NCBI RefSeq assembly: GCF_022012435.1 | Contig: NZ_JAKLUA010000002.1 | Location: 62,001-126,000, forward strand | Direction of reading: 5' to 3' | DNA length: 64,000 nucleotides | From: Bradyrhizobium zhengyangense | GTDB lineage: Bacteria; Pseudomonadota; Alphaproteobacteria; Rhizobiales; Xanthobacteraceae | Shown here: piece after piece, positions 33,554 to 41,620 of the stretch | Position numbering within the stretch: the first letter of the stretch is position 1 | Layout: each line of letters starts with the position of its first letter | Position numbers and translations under genes: made by a program | The notes under the pieces: generated by a model | What the model saw: only the letters and a program-made list of their open reading frames with translations | Databases searched by the model: none | Told to the model about the DNA's origin: nothing

Positions 33554-33937
33554 TTAAGCGGCGGTCGCCAGCACGCGCAGGCGATGGCCGTCGGGATCGA
33601 GCGCAACGAAGGTGTCGCCGAAGGGCATGGCGGTCGGAGGCTGCGCAATCCGCACCCCGCGGGTCAGCCATGTGTCGTGGGTCGCGCGCACCGCCTCCGC
33701 GTTCGCGACCGCCCAGGAGATCTCGCTGGAGCAGATCTCGTTGCAGCCGGCCTCCGAAGCGGAAGGCGGCACGACCGCGTCCCGCTGCCACAGGCCCAAC
33801 ATGACGCCGCTCCCGAGCGGAAGAACCACGAATTTGGGGGATGATTGCGCGACGGGGCACCCCAGCAGGGTCTGATAGAAAGTGGAGCTCGCTTGCGCAT
33901 CGTTGACATAGAGCACCACGAGATTGAAGTCGGCCAT
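33554..33937 (-). CDS. VOC family protein (glyoxalase/bleomycin-resistance fold)
   Basis: 127 residues from ATG 33937; AGGAG stands seven bases upstream, whereas ATG 33943 is too close to it. The VOC pattern is clear: FNLVVLYVNDAQASSTFYQTLLG, a middle VVLPLGSGVMLGLW and a final FGDTFVALDPDGHRLRVLA. Such proteins are metal-dependent lyases, dioxygenases or drug-binding proteins. A palindromic operator 48 bases upstream is shared with the adjacent WYL regulator, so this is probably its target. Confidence 0.9.
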   Translation of the reverse strand: MADFNLVVLYVNDAQASSTFYQTLLGCPVAQSSPKFVVLPLGSGVMLGLWQRDAVVPPSASEAGCNEICSSEISWAVANAEAVRATHDTWLTRGVRIAQPPTAMPFGDTFVALDPDGHRLRVLATAA

Positions 33938-33984
33938 TTGCATCTCCTGTTCAGCTGGCGATGGCCGACGCTTACAGGAAGGTG

Positions 33985-34004
33985 CTGCCAGTTTCTGTCA
34001 GCAT
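33985..34004 (-). promoter_or_regulatory. WYL-regulator operator copy 1, before the VOC gene
   Basis: Plus-strand CTGCCAGTTTCTGTCAG(CAT); read on the minus strand it is CTGACAG-AAA-CTGGCAG, an imperfect palindrome of 7-base arms around AAA. It overlaps the last codons and stop of the regulator gene and lies 48 bases before the VOC start. The same 20 bases with one change recur at 34715-34734. Confidence 0.75.
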
Positions 34005-34693
34005 GGTTGCTGCTCGCCAATGCTGTCCCGCTGCCGCCACTCCCGCAGCAAATCGGTGCGGCGTCGCGGGTAGCGGCGCTCCGTGAGCGTGATCGACAGG
34101 ATCCGGTCGGTGCGGAAATGGCGGTAGTCGCCGCGGCTCTCGCACCAGGCCGCCACCATGCGTACCCGATCGAAGAATCCGAGCGCGATCGGCCAGATCG
34201 TGCGGCTGGTGCGGTTGTCCCGTTCGTCGCTGTAGACGATGCGCAATTTGCGCTCGCTGCGGATGGCGGCGCGAATGATCGGCAATTCGGCGTCGCCTGC
34301 CGCCGGATCGCGGCGAGCGACCATCAGGCCTGACGTTTCCAGGCTCCGCTGCAGATCGTCGGGCAATACGGCGGCGATCTTCGCAAGCGCGTTCTTGGCC
34401 GCCTTTCCGAGCGGCTCATCCGGCTGTGCGGCAACCCACCGGCCGCCCAGCACCAGCGCCTCGATCTCCTCTTCCGAGAACATCAGCGGCGGCAACATGA
34501 ATCCCGGCCGCAGCACATAGCCGATGCCGGCCTCGCCATCGATGTGGGCGCCTTGGCCCTTCAGCGTCTCGATGTCCCGATAGATCGTCCGGAGAGAGAC
34601 ACCCAGTTCCTCGGCCAGCCGGCATGCCGCGACCGGCCGACGATGCCTGCGCAGGAGCTGGATCACATCAAGAAGGCGTTGAGCGCGCGACAT
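33998..34693 (-). CDS. YafY-type regulator (HTH + WYL domain)
   Basis: 231 residues from ATG 34693. An HTH_11/DeoR-like winged helix (about 1-60: LAEELGVSLRTIYRDIETLKGQGAHIDGEAGIGYVLRPGF) is followed by a WYL-type domain (about 135-215: ALGFFDRVRMVAAWCESRGDYRHFRTDRI). WYL regulators sense ligands or nucleic acids. Copies of one palindrome lie directly upstream of this gene and before the VOC gene, consistent with autoregulation and control of the neighbour. A GTG at 34708 is an alternative start. Confidence 0.92.
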   Translation of the reverse strand: MSRAQRLLDVIQLLRRHRRPVAACRLAEELGVSLRTIYRDIETLKGQGAHIDGEAGIGYVLRPGFMLPPLMFSEEEIEALVLGGRWVAAQPDEPLGKAAKNALAKIAAVLPDDLQRSLETSGLMVARRDPAAGDAELPIIRAAIRSERKLRIVYSDERDNRTSRTIWPIALGFFDRVRMVAAWCESRGDYRHFRTDRILSITLTERRYPRRRTDLLREWRQRDSIGEQQPC

Positions 34694-34714
34694 GCCGGCT
34701 GATATCACGCGCTA

Positions 34715-34734
34715 CTGCCAGATTCTGTCAGCAT
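34715..34734 (-). promoter_or_regulatory. WYL-regulator operator copy 2, before its own gene
   Basis: Plus-strand CTGCCAGATTCTGTCAG(CAT), identical to 33985-34004 except one base in the centre. It lies 21 bases before the regulator ATG. Confidence 0.75.
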
Positions 34735-34827
34735 CGACGTCCAGCTCGGCTGGGCGTCGTCAGTGACGCCGCCAAGGGCTGCGGGAAAGATCAGCTGACG
34801 GGATCGCGGCGGGGCAGACCAGAAGCG

Positions 34828-34849
34828 GCCGCCCGGCATTCCGGGCGGC
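34828..34849 (-). terminator. GC hairpin after the secreted hypothetical gene
   Basis: GCCGCCCGG (34828-34836) pairs with CCGGGCGGC (34841-34849) around four bases. It lies 22 bases past the stop of the minus-strand gene at 34871. The U-tract is poor, so termination may be partial. Confidence 0.5.
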
Positions 34850-34870
34850 GCTCCCGATAGCGGGTGTGGA

Positions 34871-35413
34871 CTAGCGGCGGCTTTCGGCGACTTGCTTTTC
34901 GCCGGCCAGCTTGCCTCCGGCCAGCAGGCTGGTGCAAAGCCACCTGGTCTCTCGGGGCGATGCGCCGAGGAAGGACTTGGTCTCGACGCACTGCGCGTAG
35001 GTATTGTAGGTCAGCGTGTCTCGGCACGTTGGCGAGAAATGAGAGGTAAAGGGCTCAGAGCCGCTGCTGAAGCTGCATCCGACCCAGGGGGCGTTGCCGA
35101 CTCGATAGCTGGTTTCGCAACCACCGTTGCAGCTGCTGGCGGATCGCTCCAGCTTGGCAAGCCTTGCCAATGGTGTACCCGGCGCGAACGCCGGATTCTG
35201 AGCCGTCGATGAGCCAGATGTCCGGTGATGGGATGTCGCGGTCGTTGGCCCCGGCCTCGGCACAACGGTTTGTCTTGCCTTCGGTGCTTCGACCGAGACG
35301 GCGGGAAGCGAGGAGTTCGGTGTGGGTTGCGACATTGCCGCGCTGCTGCACAGCAAGACAGTTGACAAGGTCGCGACGACTGACGGCACGGCGAAGCCTA
35401 ACGAGAATCTCAT
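34871..35413 (-). CDS. secreted hypothetical protein with cysteines
   Basis: 180 residues; signal peptide to about 28 (ending SSAAMSQ). The segment SSLPAVSVEAPKARQ resembles the TonB-box linker of the receptor at 15210-17477 and is frequent at the start of exported proteins in this genus. The C-terminal half has six Cys in NGGCETSYRVGNAPWVGCSF, PTCRDT, AQCVET and RWLCTS, suggesting disulfides in the periplasm. GGGAGG just before ATG 35413 fixes the start. No family recognised. Confidence 0.8.
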   Translation of the reverse strand: MRFSLGFAVPSVVATLSTVLLCSSAAMSQPTPNSSLPAVSVEAPKARQTVVPRPGPTTATSHHRTSGSSTAQNPAFAPGTPLARLAKLERSASSCNGGCETSYRVGNAPWVGCSFSSGSEPFTSHFSPTCRDTLTYNTYAQCVETKSFLGASPRETRWLCTSLLAGGKLAGEKQVAESRR

Positions 35414-35885
35414 GAGGTGCCTCCCAAATCGGGGACGGAACAGCCGTCCCGACAGCCAAGGGTTGTATCACAGCACTCCAATACCGACAAATTCAAAGGC
35501 CGCATGATCGTCTGCGCCATCGACATGGTCGCCAACAGAACGCAGGCCGCTTGCGCGGTTGCGATGCCGGCTTCCGATTCTTCTGTGACATCCTGTGATG
35601 TTCGCGAGTGACCGCAGTGTGAGCTGCAGGATGAGTTGAGCTCTTGCGAAATCCATCGCTCTTGTCTCGCGCTAGCCGTCCGACATGGTCGCACGCCAAC
35701 CGATCAAGCAATTTGTGATGAAACGCGTGCGCGACTGACCGCGCCTTCGTTTCACCATCGCGCACTCCATCCCACGGCTTGCTCTCGGGCGATCGGTCTC
35801 GCCAAGTTGCAAACAAGCGGTCGGCACAATACCGTCGCTTGTTCGACGCCCGGTCTGACGACCACACTTCCCAGGAACCAATCAT
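35414..35885. other. intergenic region, no gene seen
   Basis: 472 bases between divergent genes. Composition is lower in GC than the flanking genes and short frames on both strands lack codon bias. It must hold the promoters for the secreted protein and the dioxygenase; AGGAACC stands before ATG 35886. No repeat or RNA structure was recognised. Confidence 0.55.
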
Positions 35886-36959
35886 ATGAACGATGTCTCT
35901 GCACCCCGCGCGATCAATCGCCCTCCGGGGAAGATCGACATCCCCTCCGCCTGGCTGGGCGCCGAGATGAAGGCCAATCCCGGTCGTTGGTTGGTATCGC
36001 TCAACGCCGGCGAGATCGCCGAGCTCGAGAACGCGGCTGAATCCTATCTGGGGCGGAGCAGGAAGATCGCCGAGATCACGAAGGAGAGCTTTCCGCTGCC
36101 TCAATTCGGCGCGCACCTGGAACAGCTCAAGACAACGCTGCTCACTGGCCTGGGCTTCGAAGTCATCCGCGGCCTGCCGGTCGCAAAGTATACCCAGGAG
36201 TTTGCTGCGACCATCTTCTGCGGGGTGGGTGCGCATTTGGGATCGGCGCGATCGCAAAATGCCGCAGGGCATATTCTCGGTCATGTCCGCGACGTCGGTG
36301 CCGACGCGAAGGATCCGAACGTCAGGATCTATCAGACGTCGGAACGGCAAACATTCCATACCGACTCGTCCGACGTGGTTGGGCTGCTATGCATCCGCGA
36401 GGCGATGGAGGGAGGGGACTCTCTCCTTGTCAGCACGTCGACGATCTACAACGAGATGTTTGCCAGACGCCCCGACCTTCTTGCTCTCTTGTTCGACGGA
36501 ATCGCGACTGACAGGCGCGGCGAGGTGCCGGAGAACGAAAAGCCATATCTCGAAATCCCGGTGCTGAACTGGCACGCGGGATTCCTGACCGGGTTCTACC
36601 AGCGCCAGTACATCGACAGTGCGCAGCGCTTTCCCGATGCGATGAGGCTGACGCCTGATCACGTCGAGGCGCTCGATCTGTTCGACGCGCTTGCAAATGA
36701 CCCCGATCTGCATTTTGGGATGCGGCTGCAGCCGGGAGACATGCAGTTCGTCTACAATCATGCCCTGCTGCACGATCGGACCGGATTCCGCGATTGGCCT
36801 GAGGTCAGCCAGAAACGTCATCTGTTGCGGCTGTGGCTCAGCATGGAAGGCGACCGGCCGCTGCCCGATTGCTTCAGGCAGCGCTACGGCTCGATCGAGA
36901 TCGGCAACCGCGGCGGCATCATCGTCAAAGGGACAAGTCTGAACGTTCCGCTGGATTGA
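35886..36959 (+). CDS. TauD/TfdA-like Fe(II)/2-oxoglutarate dioxygenase
   Basis: 357 residues. The metal site appears as HTD in ERQTFHTDSSDVVGLLCI with the distal His in FVYNHALLHDRTGF and a 2-oxoglutarate-binding Arg in RHLLRLWLS. The family hydroxylates taurine, carnitine-like or other small substrates; this branch resembles uncharacterised TauD-like proteins, so the substrate is open. No signal peptide. It is a single transcription unit between low-GC intergenic regions. Confidence 0.9.
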   Translation: MNDVSAPRAINRPPGKIDIPSAWLGAEMKANPGRWLVSLNAGEIAELENAAESYLGRSRKIAEITKESFPLPQFGAHLEQLKTTLLTGLGFEVIRGLPVAKYTQEFAATIFCGVGAHLGSARSQNAAGHILGHVRDVGADAKDPNVRIYQTSERQTFHTDSSDVVGLLCIREAMEGGDSLLVSTSTIYNEMFARRPDLLALLFDGIATDRRGEVPENEKPYLEIPVLNWHAGFLTGFYQRQYIDSAQRFPDAMRLTPDHVEALDLFDALANDPDLHFGMRLQPGDMQFVYNHALLHDRTGFRDWPEVSQKRHLLRLWLSMEGDRPLPDCFRQRYGSIEIGNRGGIIVKGTSLNVPLD

Positions 36960-37048
36960 TCATCGCAGTCAGGCTGCGTCTCGCGCCAAAGCGCTCGCTG
37001 GCGAACTGGATATGAATCGCCGACCCAAGGACCTACGGGCTCAGGCCT

Positions 37049-37312
37049 CTACGGGCTGAAGACGCTGCCGAGAAACCGCTCCTTTTCTCCCGGCGCATAT
37101 CCCTGACATGCGCCGTAATACGGTTCGGGCCGGTCACAGGAGGTGGACCGGAGTTGGCCGGACAACCCCGATGGCGCGTAACCAAAGCTCGAAGAACCCG
37201 GTGCGCCCTGCTGGGAGCGCACAACAGCGTGCCGGTGGGGGTGATGCACCGTCGCTGCATTCGCAGCGCCGCACAGGGCGATCAAAAGGCTCAAGGCCAA
37301 AATGGAGCGCAT
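37049..37312 (-). CDS. small secreted protein
   Basis: 87 residues from ATG 37312, fixed by AGGAG about eight bases upstream. Signal peptide MRSILALSLLIALCGAANA, then a His-rich start (TVHHPHRHAVV) and a Gly/Ser/Pro-rich mature part with Cys in TSCDRPEPYYGACQG. Small exported proteins with the HHPHRH motif are common in this genus, function unknown. The histidine cluster could bind metal (inference). Confidence 0.75.
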   Translation of the reverse strand: MRSILALSLLIALCGAANAATVHHPHRHAVVRSQQGAPGSSSFGYAPSGLSGQLRSTSCDRPEPYYGACQGYAPGEKERFLGSVFSP

Positions 37313-37502
37313 CGCTTTTCTCCTGGTGTCGTTGCCTCCCTTAATTAGCCTTCGACCGCAAAGCCCCAACGGATCACGGCGTTACGACGGGTCACATTCC
37401 CGGCATCGCGGGGCCGCGTGAGCAGTCGTGCGATTTGGCAAATGTTGCCTGGCGACCTCAAGCGATGTCTGTCCACGCAGCATCGCTCCACCGTTTTGAA
37501 GT

Positions 37503-38456
37503 CTAATTGAAATACCGCTGAGCAAACTTCCGGAAGTTTTCCATCAAGAACCGATGTGCGCGCTTGCTGATCGGAGCGTCTGGCACCATCATATCAAAAC
37601 CGTGATACGCGCCGTCGAACATTTCGAACTCAACCGGAATGTTGGCCCGACGAAGGTTCTCGACGTAGATTTTCGTTTCATCCCGAAATGGCTCGAGACT
37701 GCCGACAAACGTGATCGTCGGCGGCACCTTCGTATAGTCCGTGCAGCGTGCCGCAGCCGCGTAGGGCGTAATGGTCTTCACGCCCTCGAGATAGCGCGAC
37801 CACGCCAGCCTGTTGGCTCGTTCATCCCAAACGGGTGCGTCGTTTCCAACAACAGATGCGCTATTCTGCCGGTCATCGATCATTGGATAGAGCGGCATTT
37901 GAAACGCGATTTTTGCGTCGCCGGTATCGGTCGCCTTGAGCGAGACGGCGGCTGCAAGCCCACCGCCCGCGCTATGGCCCGACACGATGAATTTGTCAGT
38001 CCTTCCGCCGAGGGAGGCCGCATGATCCCTTATCCATAGCAAGGTGTCGTAGCAGTCATTGAATGCGGCCGGGTACGGGGATTGAGCGGCCTTTCGATAG
38101 TCCGGCGCGACGATGATGCACGGCTCCGTATCGATGAAGTCCTTGAGGATCGAGCCGAATTGCTCGGGCACCCCGTGAACGTAACCGCCACCGTGCAAAT
38201 AGAGCATGATCGGCAGCGGCCCAATCGCCGCGGTTGGCCGATAGATTCTCACACGAATAGGCGCCCCGCCATTCCTGCTTGGAATGTGTCGCTCTTCGTT
38301 GACAAGTCCCCTGATGTTGCTTCCCCGCAAGATCGCCGCAGAGAAGCGGAACACGAGCAGAGAGAACCATCGCGTGTGAACGAAGCTTGCGATGATCCGC
38401 CCAAAGGCATATCGGCCGCGCAAGTCTTCATCCACCATTTCTCTGGTGACCTTCAT
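37503..38456 (-). CDS. alpha/beta hydrolase, hormone-sensitive-lipase family
   Basis: 317 residues. The HSL oxyanion motif HGGGY (about 89-93), nucleophile elbow GHSAGG near 162-167, a late Asp and the His of GAYHGFDMM complete an esterase triad. N-terminal residues 20-45 form a hydrophobic or lid helix. It lies 80 bases downstream of trpS on the same strand and could be read through from that attenuated promoter. Substrate unknown; probably a short-chain ester. Confidence 0.9.
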   Translation of the reverse strand: MKVTREMVDEDLRGRYAFGRIIASFVHTRWFSLLVFRFSAAILRGSNIRGLVNEERHIPSRNGGAPIRVRIYRPTAAIGPLPIMLYLHGGGYVHGVPEQFGSILKDFIDTEPCIIVAPDYRKAAQSPYPAAFNDCYDTLLWIRDHAASLGGRTDKFIVSGHSAGGGLAAAVSLKATDTGDAKIAFQMPLYPMIDDRQNSASVVGNDAPVWDERANRLAWSRYLEGVKTITPYAAAARCTDYTKVPPTITFVGSLEPFRDETKIYVENLRRANIPVEFEMFDGAYHGFDMMVPDAPISKRAHRFLMENFRKFAQRYFN

Positions 38457-38536
38457 CCGATACGTCCCGCCGAGTTCAGAAGGCTAGGGTCAGGACTCAT
38501 TGATCAAAGCCAATGACGGCCTGCTTCTATGTCAGG

Positions 38537-39538
38537 TTACAACATGAACAGCCCGAGGCCTTCGACAACTTCCCGCTTCGTTGCCTCGGTCCGGCTCCGC
38601 GCCTTTTCCGTACCGCTGCGGATCACGTCGCGCACAAAGGCGGGATCTTTGGCCAGTTGCGCCCTTCGTTCTCGGATCGGCCCGATTAGCGCCTGCAAGA
38701 TGTCGTCGAGGCGACGCTTGATCTTGCTGTCGCCTGTTCCTCCCCGCCGATACTGCGCTTTCAGCCCTTCCAGCGCGGCGCGGTCTTCATCGAAAGCATC
38801 CAGATAGGTGAAGACGACGTTGCCTTCCACTCGTCCGGGATCTTCGACCCGTAGATGGTTCGGGTCGGTGAACATCGCCTTCACCGCCGCCGCGATCTCG
38901 TCCGGCGAGGCCGAAAGAGCGATGGCATTGCCGCCGGATTTCGACATTTTCGCTTTCCCGTCCACGCCCGGCAGCCGCCCCGCCTGTGGAATGACGGCCT
39001 GCGCTTCCAGCAGGATGGCCTGTCCGGCGGCGGTGTTGATACGGCGCACGATATCGTTGGTCTGTTCGATCAGCGGCGCCTGATCCTCGCCCACCGGCAC
39101 TACAGTCGCCTTGAACGCGGTAATGTCCGCCGCCTGCGCCGCAGGGTAGCACAGGAAGCCTGCCGGGATGTCGCGCCCGAAGCCGCGGCTGCGGATCTCA
39201 TCCTTGATCGTGGGATTGCGCTCCAACCGGGCGACGGTCACGAAGTTCAAATAGAGCATCGACAGCTCGGCAAGCGCGGGCAGGTGGGATTGTAGGCAGA
39301 TCGTGGTCTTGGCTGGGTCGATCCCGACGGCAAGGTAGTCCAGCGCCACCTCCATCACACTGCGCCGCACCTTGTCGGGGTCATGAGCATTGTCGGTCAG
39401 GGCTTGCGTATCGGCCAGGAGCAGGAACTGCTCGTGGGTGTCTTGAAACCGCAGACGGTTGCGCAACGATCCGGCATAGTGGCCAATGTGCAGCGCGCCG
39501 GTGGTGCGGTCGCCGGTCAGAATAACGGGTCTGGTCAT
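38537..39538 (-). CDS. trpS: tryptophanyl-tRNA synthetase, auxiliary (Gram-positive-like) type
   Basis: 333 residues. Class I synthetase with HIGH ([11 protein letters not shown]) and KMSKS ([11 protein letters not shown]). The pattern [27 protein letters not shown] ... [30 protein letters not shown] belongs to the TrpRS branch of streptococci and Streptomyces auxiliary enzymes, not to the usual alphaproteobacterial FSGVQPTGNLHLGNYLGA type. It charges tRNA-Trp; a second copy elsewhere is expected but not visible. AAGGA stands six bases before ATG 39538. A leader peptide and terminator upstream indicate Trp-dependent attenuation. Confidence 0.93.
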   Translation of the reverse strand: MTRPVILTGDRTTGALHIGHYAGSLRNRLRFQDTHEQFLLLADTQALTDNAHDPDKVRRSVMEVALDYLAVGIDPAKTTICLQSHLPALAELSMLYLNFVTVARLERNPTIKDEIRSRGFGRDIPAGFLCYPAAQAADITAFKATVVPVGEDQAPLIEQTNDIVRRINTAAGQAILLEAQAVIPQAGRLPGVDGKAKMSKSGGNAIALSASPDEIAAAVKAMFTDPNHLRVEDPGRVEGNVVFTYLDAFDEDRAALEGLKAQYRRGGTGDSKIKRRLDDILQALIGPIRERRAQLAKDPAFVRDVIRSGTEKARSRTEATKREVVEGLGLFML

Positions 39539-39584
39539 GGGGTGTCCTTGTGAGATGAGGGGGACACCGCATGGGGGGATCATC

Positions 39585-39613
39585 AAAACAAAAAGGCCGC
39601 CCTTGCGGCGGCC
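39585..39613 (-). terminator. attenuator terminator in the trpS leader
   Basis: On the minus strand GGCCGCC (39613-39607), loop GCAAG, GGCGGCC (39601-39595), then TTTTTGTTTT (39594-39585). A textbook intrinsic terminator 46 bases before the trpS ATG, so trpS is expressed only if it is avoided. Confidence 0.9.
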
Positions 39614-39657
39614 CCAGATGCAATGAAACGTCCGGCCGCCCTGTCAGCAGGCCAGCC
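39595..39657 (-). promoter_or_regulatory. trpS attenuator: alternative hairpins 1:2, 2:3, 3:4
   Basis: Segment 1 (39657-39648, GGCTGGCCTG) overlaps the second Trp codon and the end of the leader peptide. It pairs with segment 2 (39643-39634, CAGGGCGGCC) at nine of ten positions. Segment 2 also pairs perfectly over seven bases, GGCGGCC, with segment 3 (39613-39607, GGCCGCC), which otherwise forms the terminator with segment 4 (39601-39595). A ribosome stalled at the Trp codons would hide segment 1 and favour 2:3, the antiterminator. Confidence 0.85.
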
Positions 39658-39691
39658 ACCAAAGTTTGACAATGGTCATCGTGCGTTTCAT
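39644..39691 (-). CDS. trpS leader peptide with tandem Trp codons
   Basis: A 15-residue reading frame, MKRTMTIVKLWWLAC, ending TGA at 39646-39644. The two adjacent TGG codons (39661-39656) sit where ribosome stalling would block hairpin segment 1. An internal ATG at 39679 could give an 11-residue form. No clear Shine-Dalgarno precedes ATG 39691, but the promoter at 39699-39727 predicts an RNA starting at or next to the ATG, a leaderless arrangement as known for trpL of rhizobia. Too short for gene finders. Confidence 0.85.
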   Translation of the reverse strand: MKRTMTIVKLWWLAC

Positions 39692-39698
39692 GAAAATT

Positions 39699-39727
39699 TC
39701 TCTAGGCTATGCGCGGAAACGGGTCAA
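39699..39727 (-). promoter_or_regulatory. promoter of the trpS leader
   Basis: Minus strand TTGACC (39727-39722), 17-base spacer, TAGAGA (39704-39699). The -35 matches five of six; the -10 is weaker. The predicted start is about 39692, adjoining the leader ATG. Confidence 0.55.
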
Positions 39728-39837
39728 CATATGGTGCCGCGTGAATGACGGCAAAGGGCTCGGAGCGGTCGTTACGCCCGCATTGCTAATGGGTCCTGAG
39801 CCTGGTCTAAGGCGCGATGGCTCCGGCATTCTATCTT

Positions 39838-41076
39838 CTATCGCAACGTAGCGATCATCTTTGCCGGCACGGGCGGCCGAAGGCCCAGCCCCCGGGAAAA
39901 CCTCGGGCGCGTCGATGTCGGCAGTCTTGCCGGAAGCTGTCCGAAATATGTGATCGTTCTGGTCATCGCAGCTCTGATGACCGGCTCGACCTTCGCGCAA
40001 ATCAACCAGCAGATCAGGACAAGAATGCCCAGCTCGACCCACACGGCCGTGGTGGCATCCAGCCCGGCATCGACCAGGGCACGAATGATCGCGGTGCCGA
40101 CGACGTTGTGGCTGAGATAGAGCGGATAGGTGATCAGTCCGAGCGTTCGCCAATAGGCCGGCGCCTCAGGAGAGGCGACACCCGCAGCGCGCCTGTTCCG
40201 GTTCGCGGCCACGGCGATGAGGAGCACCGCGGCGGCCCAAACCATGATCGGCACCAGGGCCGACTGGTCCGCGATGGCGGGAATGCTGGTCAGGAAGAAA
40301 GACGCAAAATAGTAGATCTCCGCGGCGCCCGAAAGACAGGCGATGGCGACTGCGGCCCGCTCGAGCCTCGTCAGCTCTCTGTTTGAAGAAATGAACAGCC
40401 AGATGCCGAGCGCAAAGAAGCAGCCATGATTCAACAGGAATGCCGCGGCCGGAACCCGAAACATCAGGATGACGAGGTAGGGCAAATCGGACGGCGTCGT
40501 GCACGACAGCACCAGTAACGCGACAGCATTGAATATCGCGCTGTAGATGGTGAGACCCCAAGCCAGGTGCCGCAGCGTGACCTTCTTCGTGAGCATCGCG
40601 CAGTACACGAGGCCGTAAAACGCGGTCTCGGCAGCCAGCGTCCAGTAGACGCCGTCAAGCCACTGCCCTGTGACCCCCTTCGGCACCATCAGCATGGCGT
40701 GGAGGTAGGGCAGGATGAATTCGGATGCCGGTCCGCTGCCGAAGAGAAGCAGAACAAGAAGGGTCGCGGTGGCACAAACCCAAACCGCCGGATAAAGCCT
40801 CAGTGCACGACCGAGCAAGAACTCGCCCGGCGACGACTTGCACGCGGAATTGGCGATCACGAAGCCGGAAATGACGAAGAAGATTTCGACGCCCACCCAG
40901 CCGAACCATGTGAAGGGCGCGGCAGACGGGTAGAGGACATCGGCGGCGACGTAGCGCTCGAAGCCCGGGACGCCAATCGAAACCCAGGCCCATGACCAGA
41001 ACATCTGGTGAAAAACGGCGACGCCGAGAGCGGTGGCGAAGCGCAGCGGATCCAGCAATGCAAAATGGTTCTTCAC
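39838..41076 (-). CDS. acyltransferase family 3 membrane protein
   Basis: About 412 residues from GTG 41076; a second GTG at 41130 is possible. Ten to eleven membrane helices. Acyltransferase_3 hallmarks: LLDPLRFATALGVAVFHQMFW, with the usual catalytic His, and VGVEIFFVISGFVIANS, then RALRLYPAVWVC. Such enzymes O-acylate sugars of exopolysaccharide, LPS or Nod factor at the inner membrane. The C-terminal 40 residues are basic and Pro/Arg-rich. It stands alone; its target is unknown. The upstream region has a 13-base direct repeat. Confidence 0.9.
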   Translation of the reverse strand: MKNHFALLDPLRFATALGVAVFHQMFWSWAWVSIGVPGFERYVAADVLYPSAAPFTWFGWVGVEIFFVISGFVIANSACKSSPGEFLLGRALRLYPAVWVCATATLLVLLLFGSGPASEFILPYLHAMLMVPKGVTGQWLDGVYWTLAAETAFYGLVYCAMLTKKVTLRHLAWGLTIYSAIFNAVALLVLSCTTPSDLPYLVILMFRVPAAAFLLNHGCFFALGIWLFISSNRELTRLERAAVAIACLSGAAEIYYFASFFLTSIPAIADQSALVPIMVWAAAVLLIAVAANRNRRAAGVASPEAPAYWRTLGLITYPLYLSHNVVGTAIIRALVDAGLDATTAVWVELGILVLICWLICAKVEPVIRAAMTRTITYFGQLPARLPTSTRPRFSRGLGLRPPVPAKMIATLR

Positions 41077-41620
41077 GGGAGTGCTTCCGATCCATGAAAC
41101 GATCCCGTTGCAGATATTGGATCCCTTCACCGGGCTCTGCGACGTTGGTCACGCTGTCTCCGCCGATGGTTCGAAAAGCTCGGATTCTTTGCAGATATTG
41201 GCGAACGCTTCGTACCGCGCCTCCGCGCTGTGTGATGTTTCTCACGGTGGCGCCGAGGCTACCGCCGGATCAAATTCGGGATCAGCCATGGGAAAGCTGC
41301 GCGTTGTCCGCTCATGGCGCCTGGCGGCAGATTCCGATCCATGCGTAGATGTCATCGTGAGGGGTAAAGCGGACGCCACGTTGCTCCGACCGAAGCGACG
41401 CGATCGACCCGAAGCGGACATCAGCAACCCACAAAGGAAAATCGCCCGGATGGACGGCAGGTGCAGCGGCACGTCTGCAAGGCTACCGCGCGGCCAAACT
41501 AGGCATGTCCTGACTCGGCTCGGATAGTGCCCTCGCCGCGCGGATTGACGCGCTTGACTTGCATCAAGACGGGGGCGCTCCAGAGGCTCATTCTAGAATT
41601 TCTGAATGGAGGTCGTCCAA
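41077..41620. other. intergenic region before the small secreted protein gene
   Basis: 544 bases between divergent genes. It contains two copies of TTGCAGATATTGG (41108-41120 and 41189-41201), a GAAGCGGACATC unit (about 41411-41422) also present at 43541 and 44880, and a FixK/FNR-type box at 41554. Frames across it show no coding bias. Looks like regulatory DNA plus repeat debris. Confidence 0.6.
41554..41567 (+). promoter_or_regulatory. FixK/FNR-type box
   Basis: TTGACTTGCATCAA fits TTG(A/C)-N6-(T/G)CAA, the FixK2 consensus known in Bradyrhizobium, and matches nine of ten fixed bases of the FNR site TTGAT-N4-ATCAA. A -10 like TAGAAT lies at 41594-41599, so the box would be centred about 41-46 bases before the start site, an activating position. 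The small secreted gene begins at 41621. Confidence 0.65.

Noticed and set aside
38497..38510. TTGATCAA near the start of the alpha/beta hydrolase gene as an FNR/FixK site
   Set aside because: The two half-sites abut with no spacer; the consensus needs four to six bases between them.
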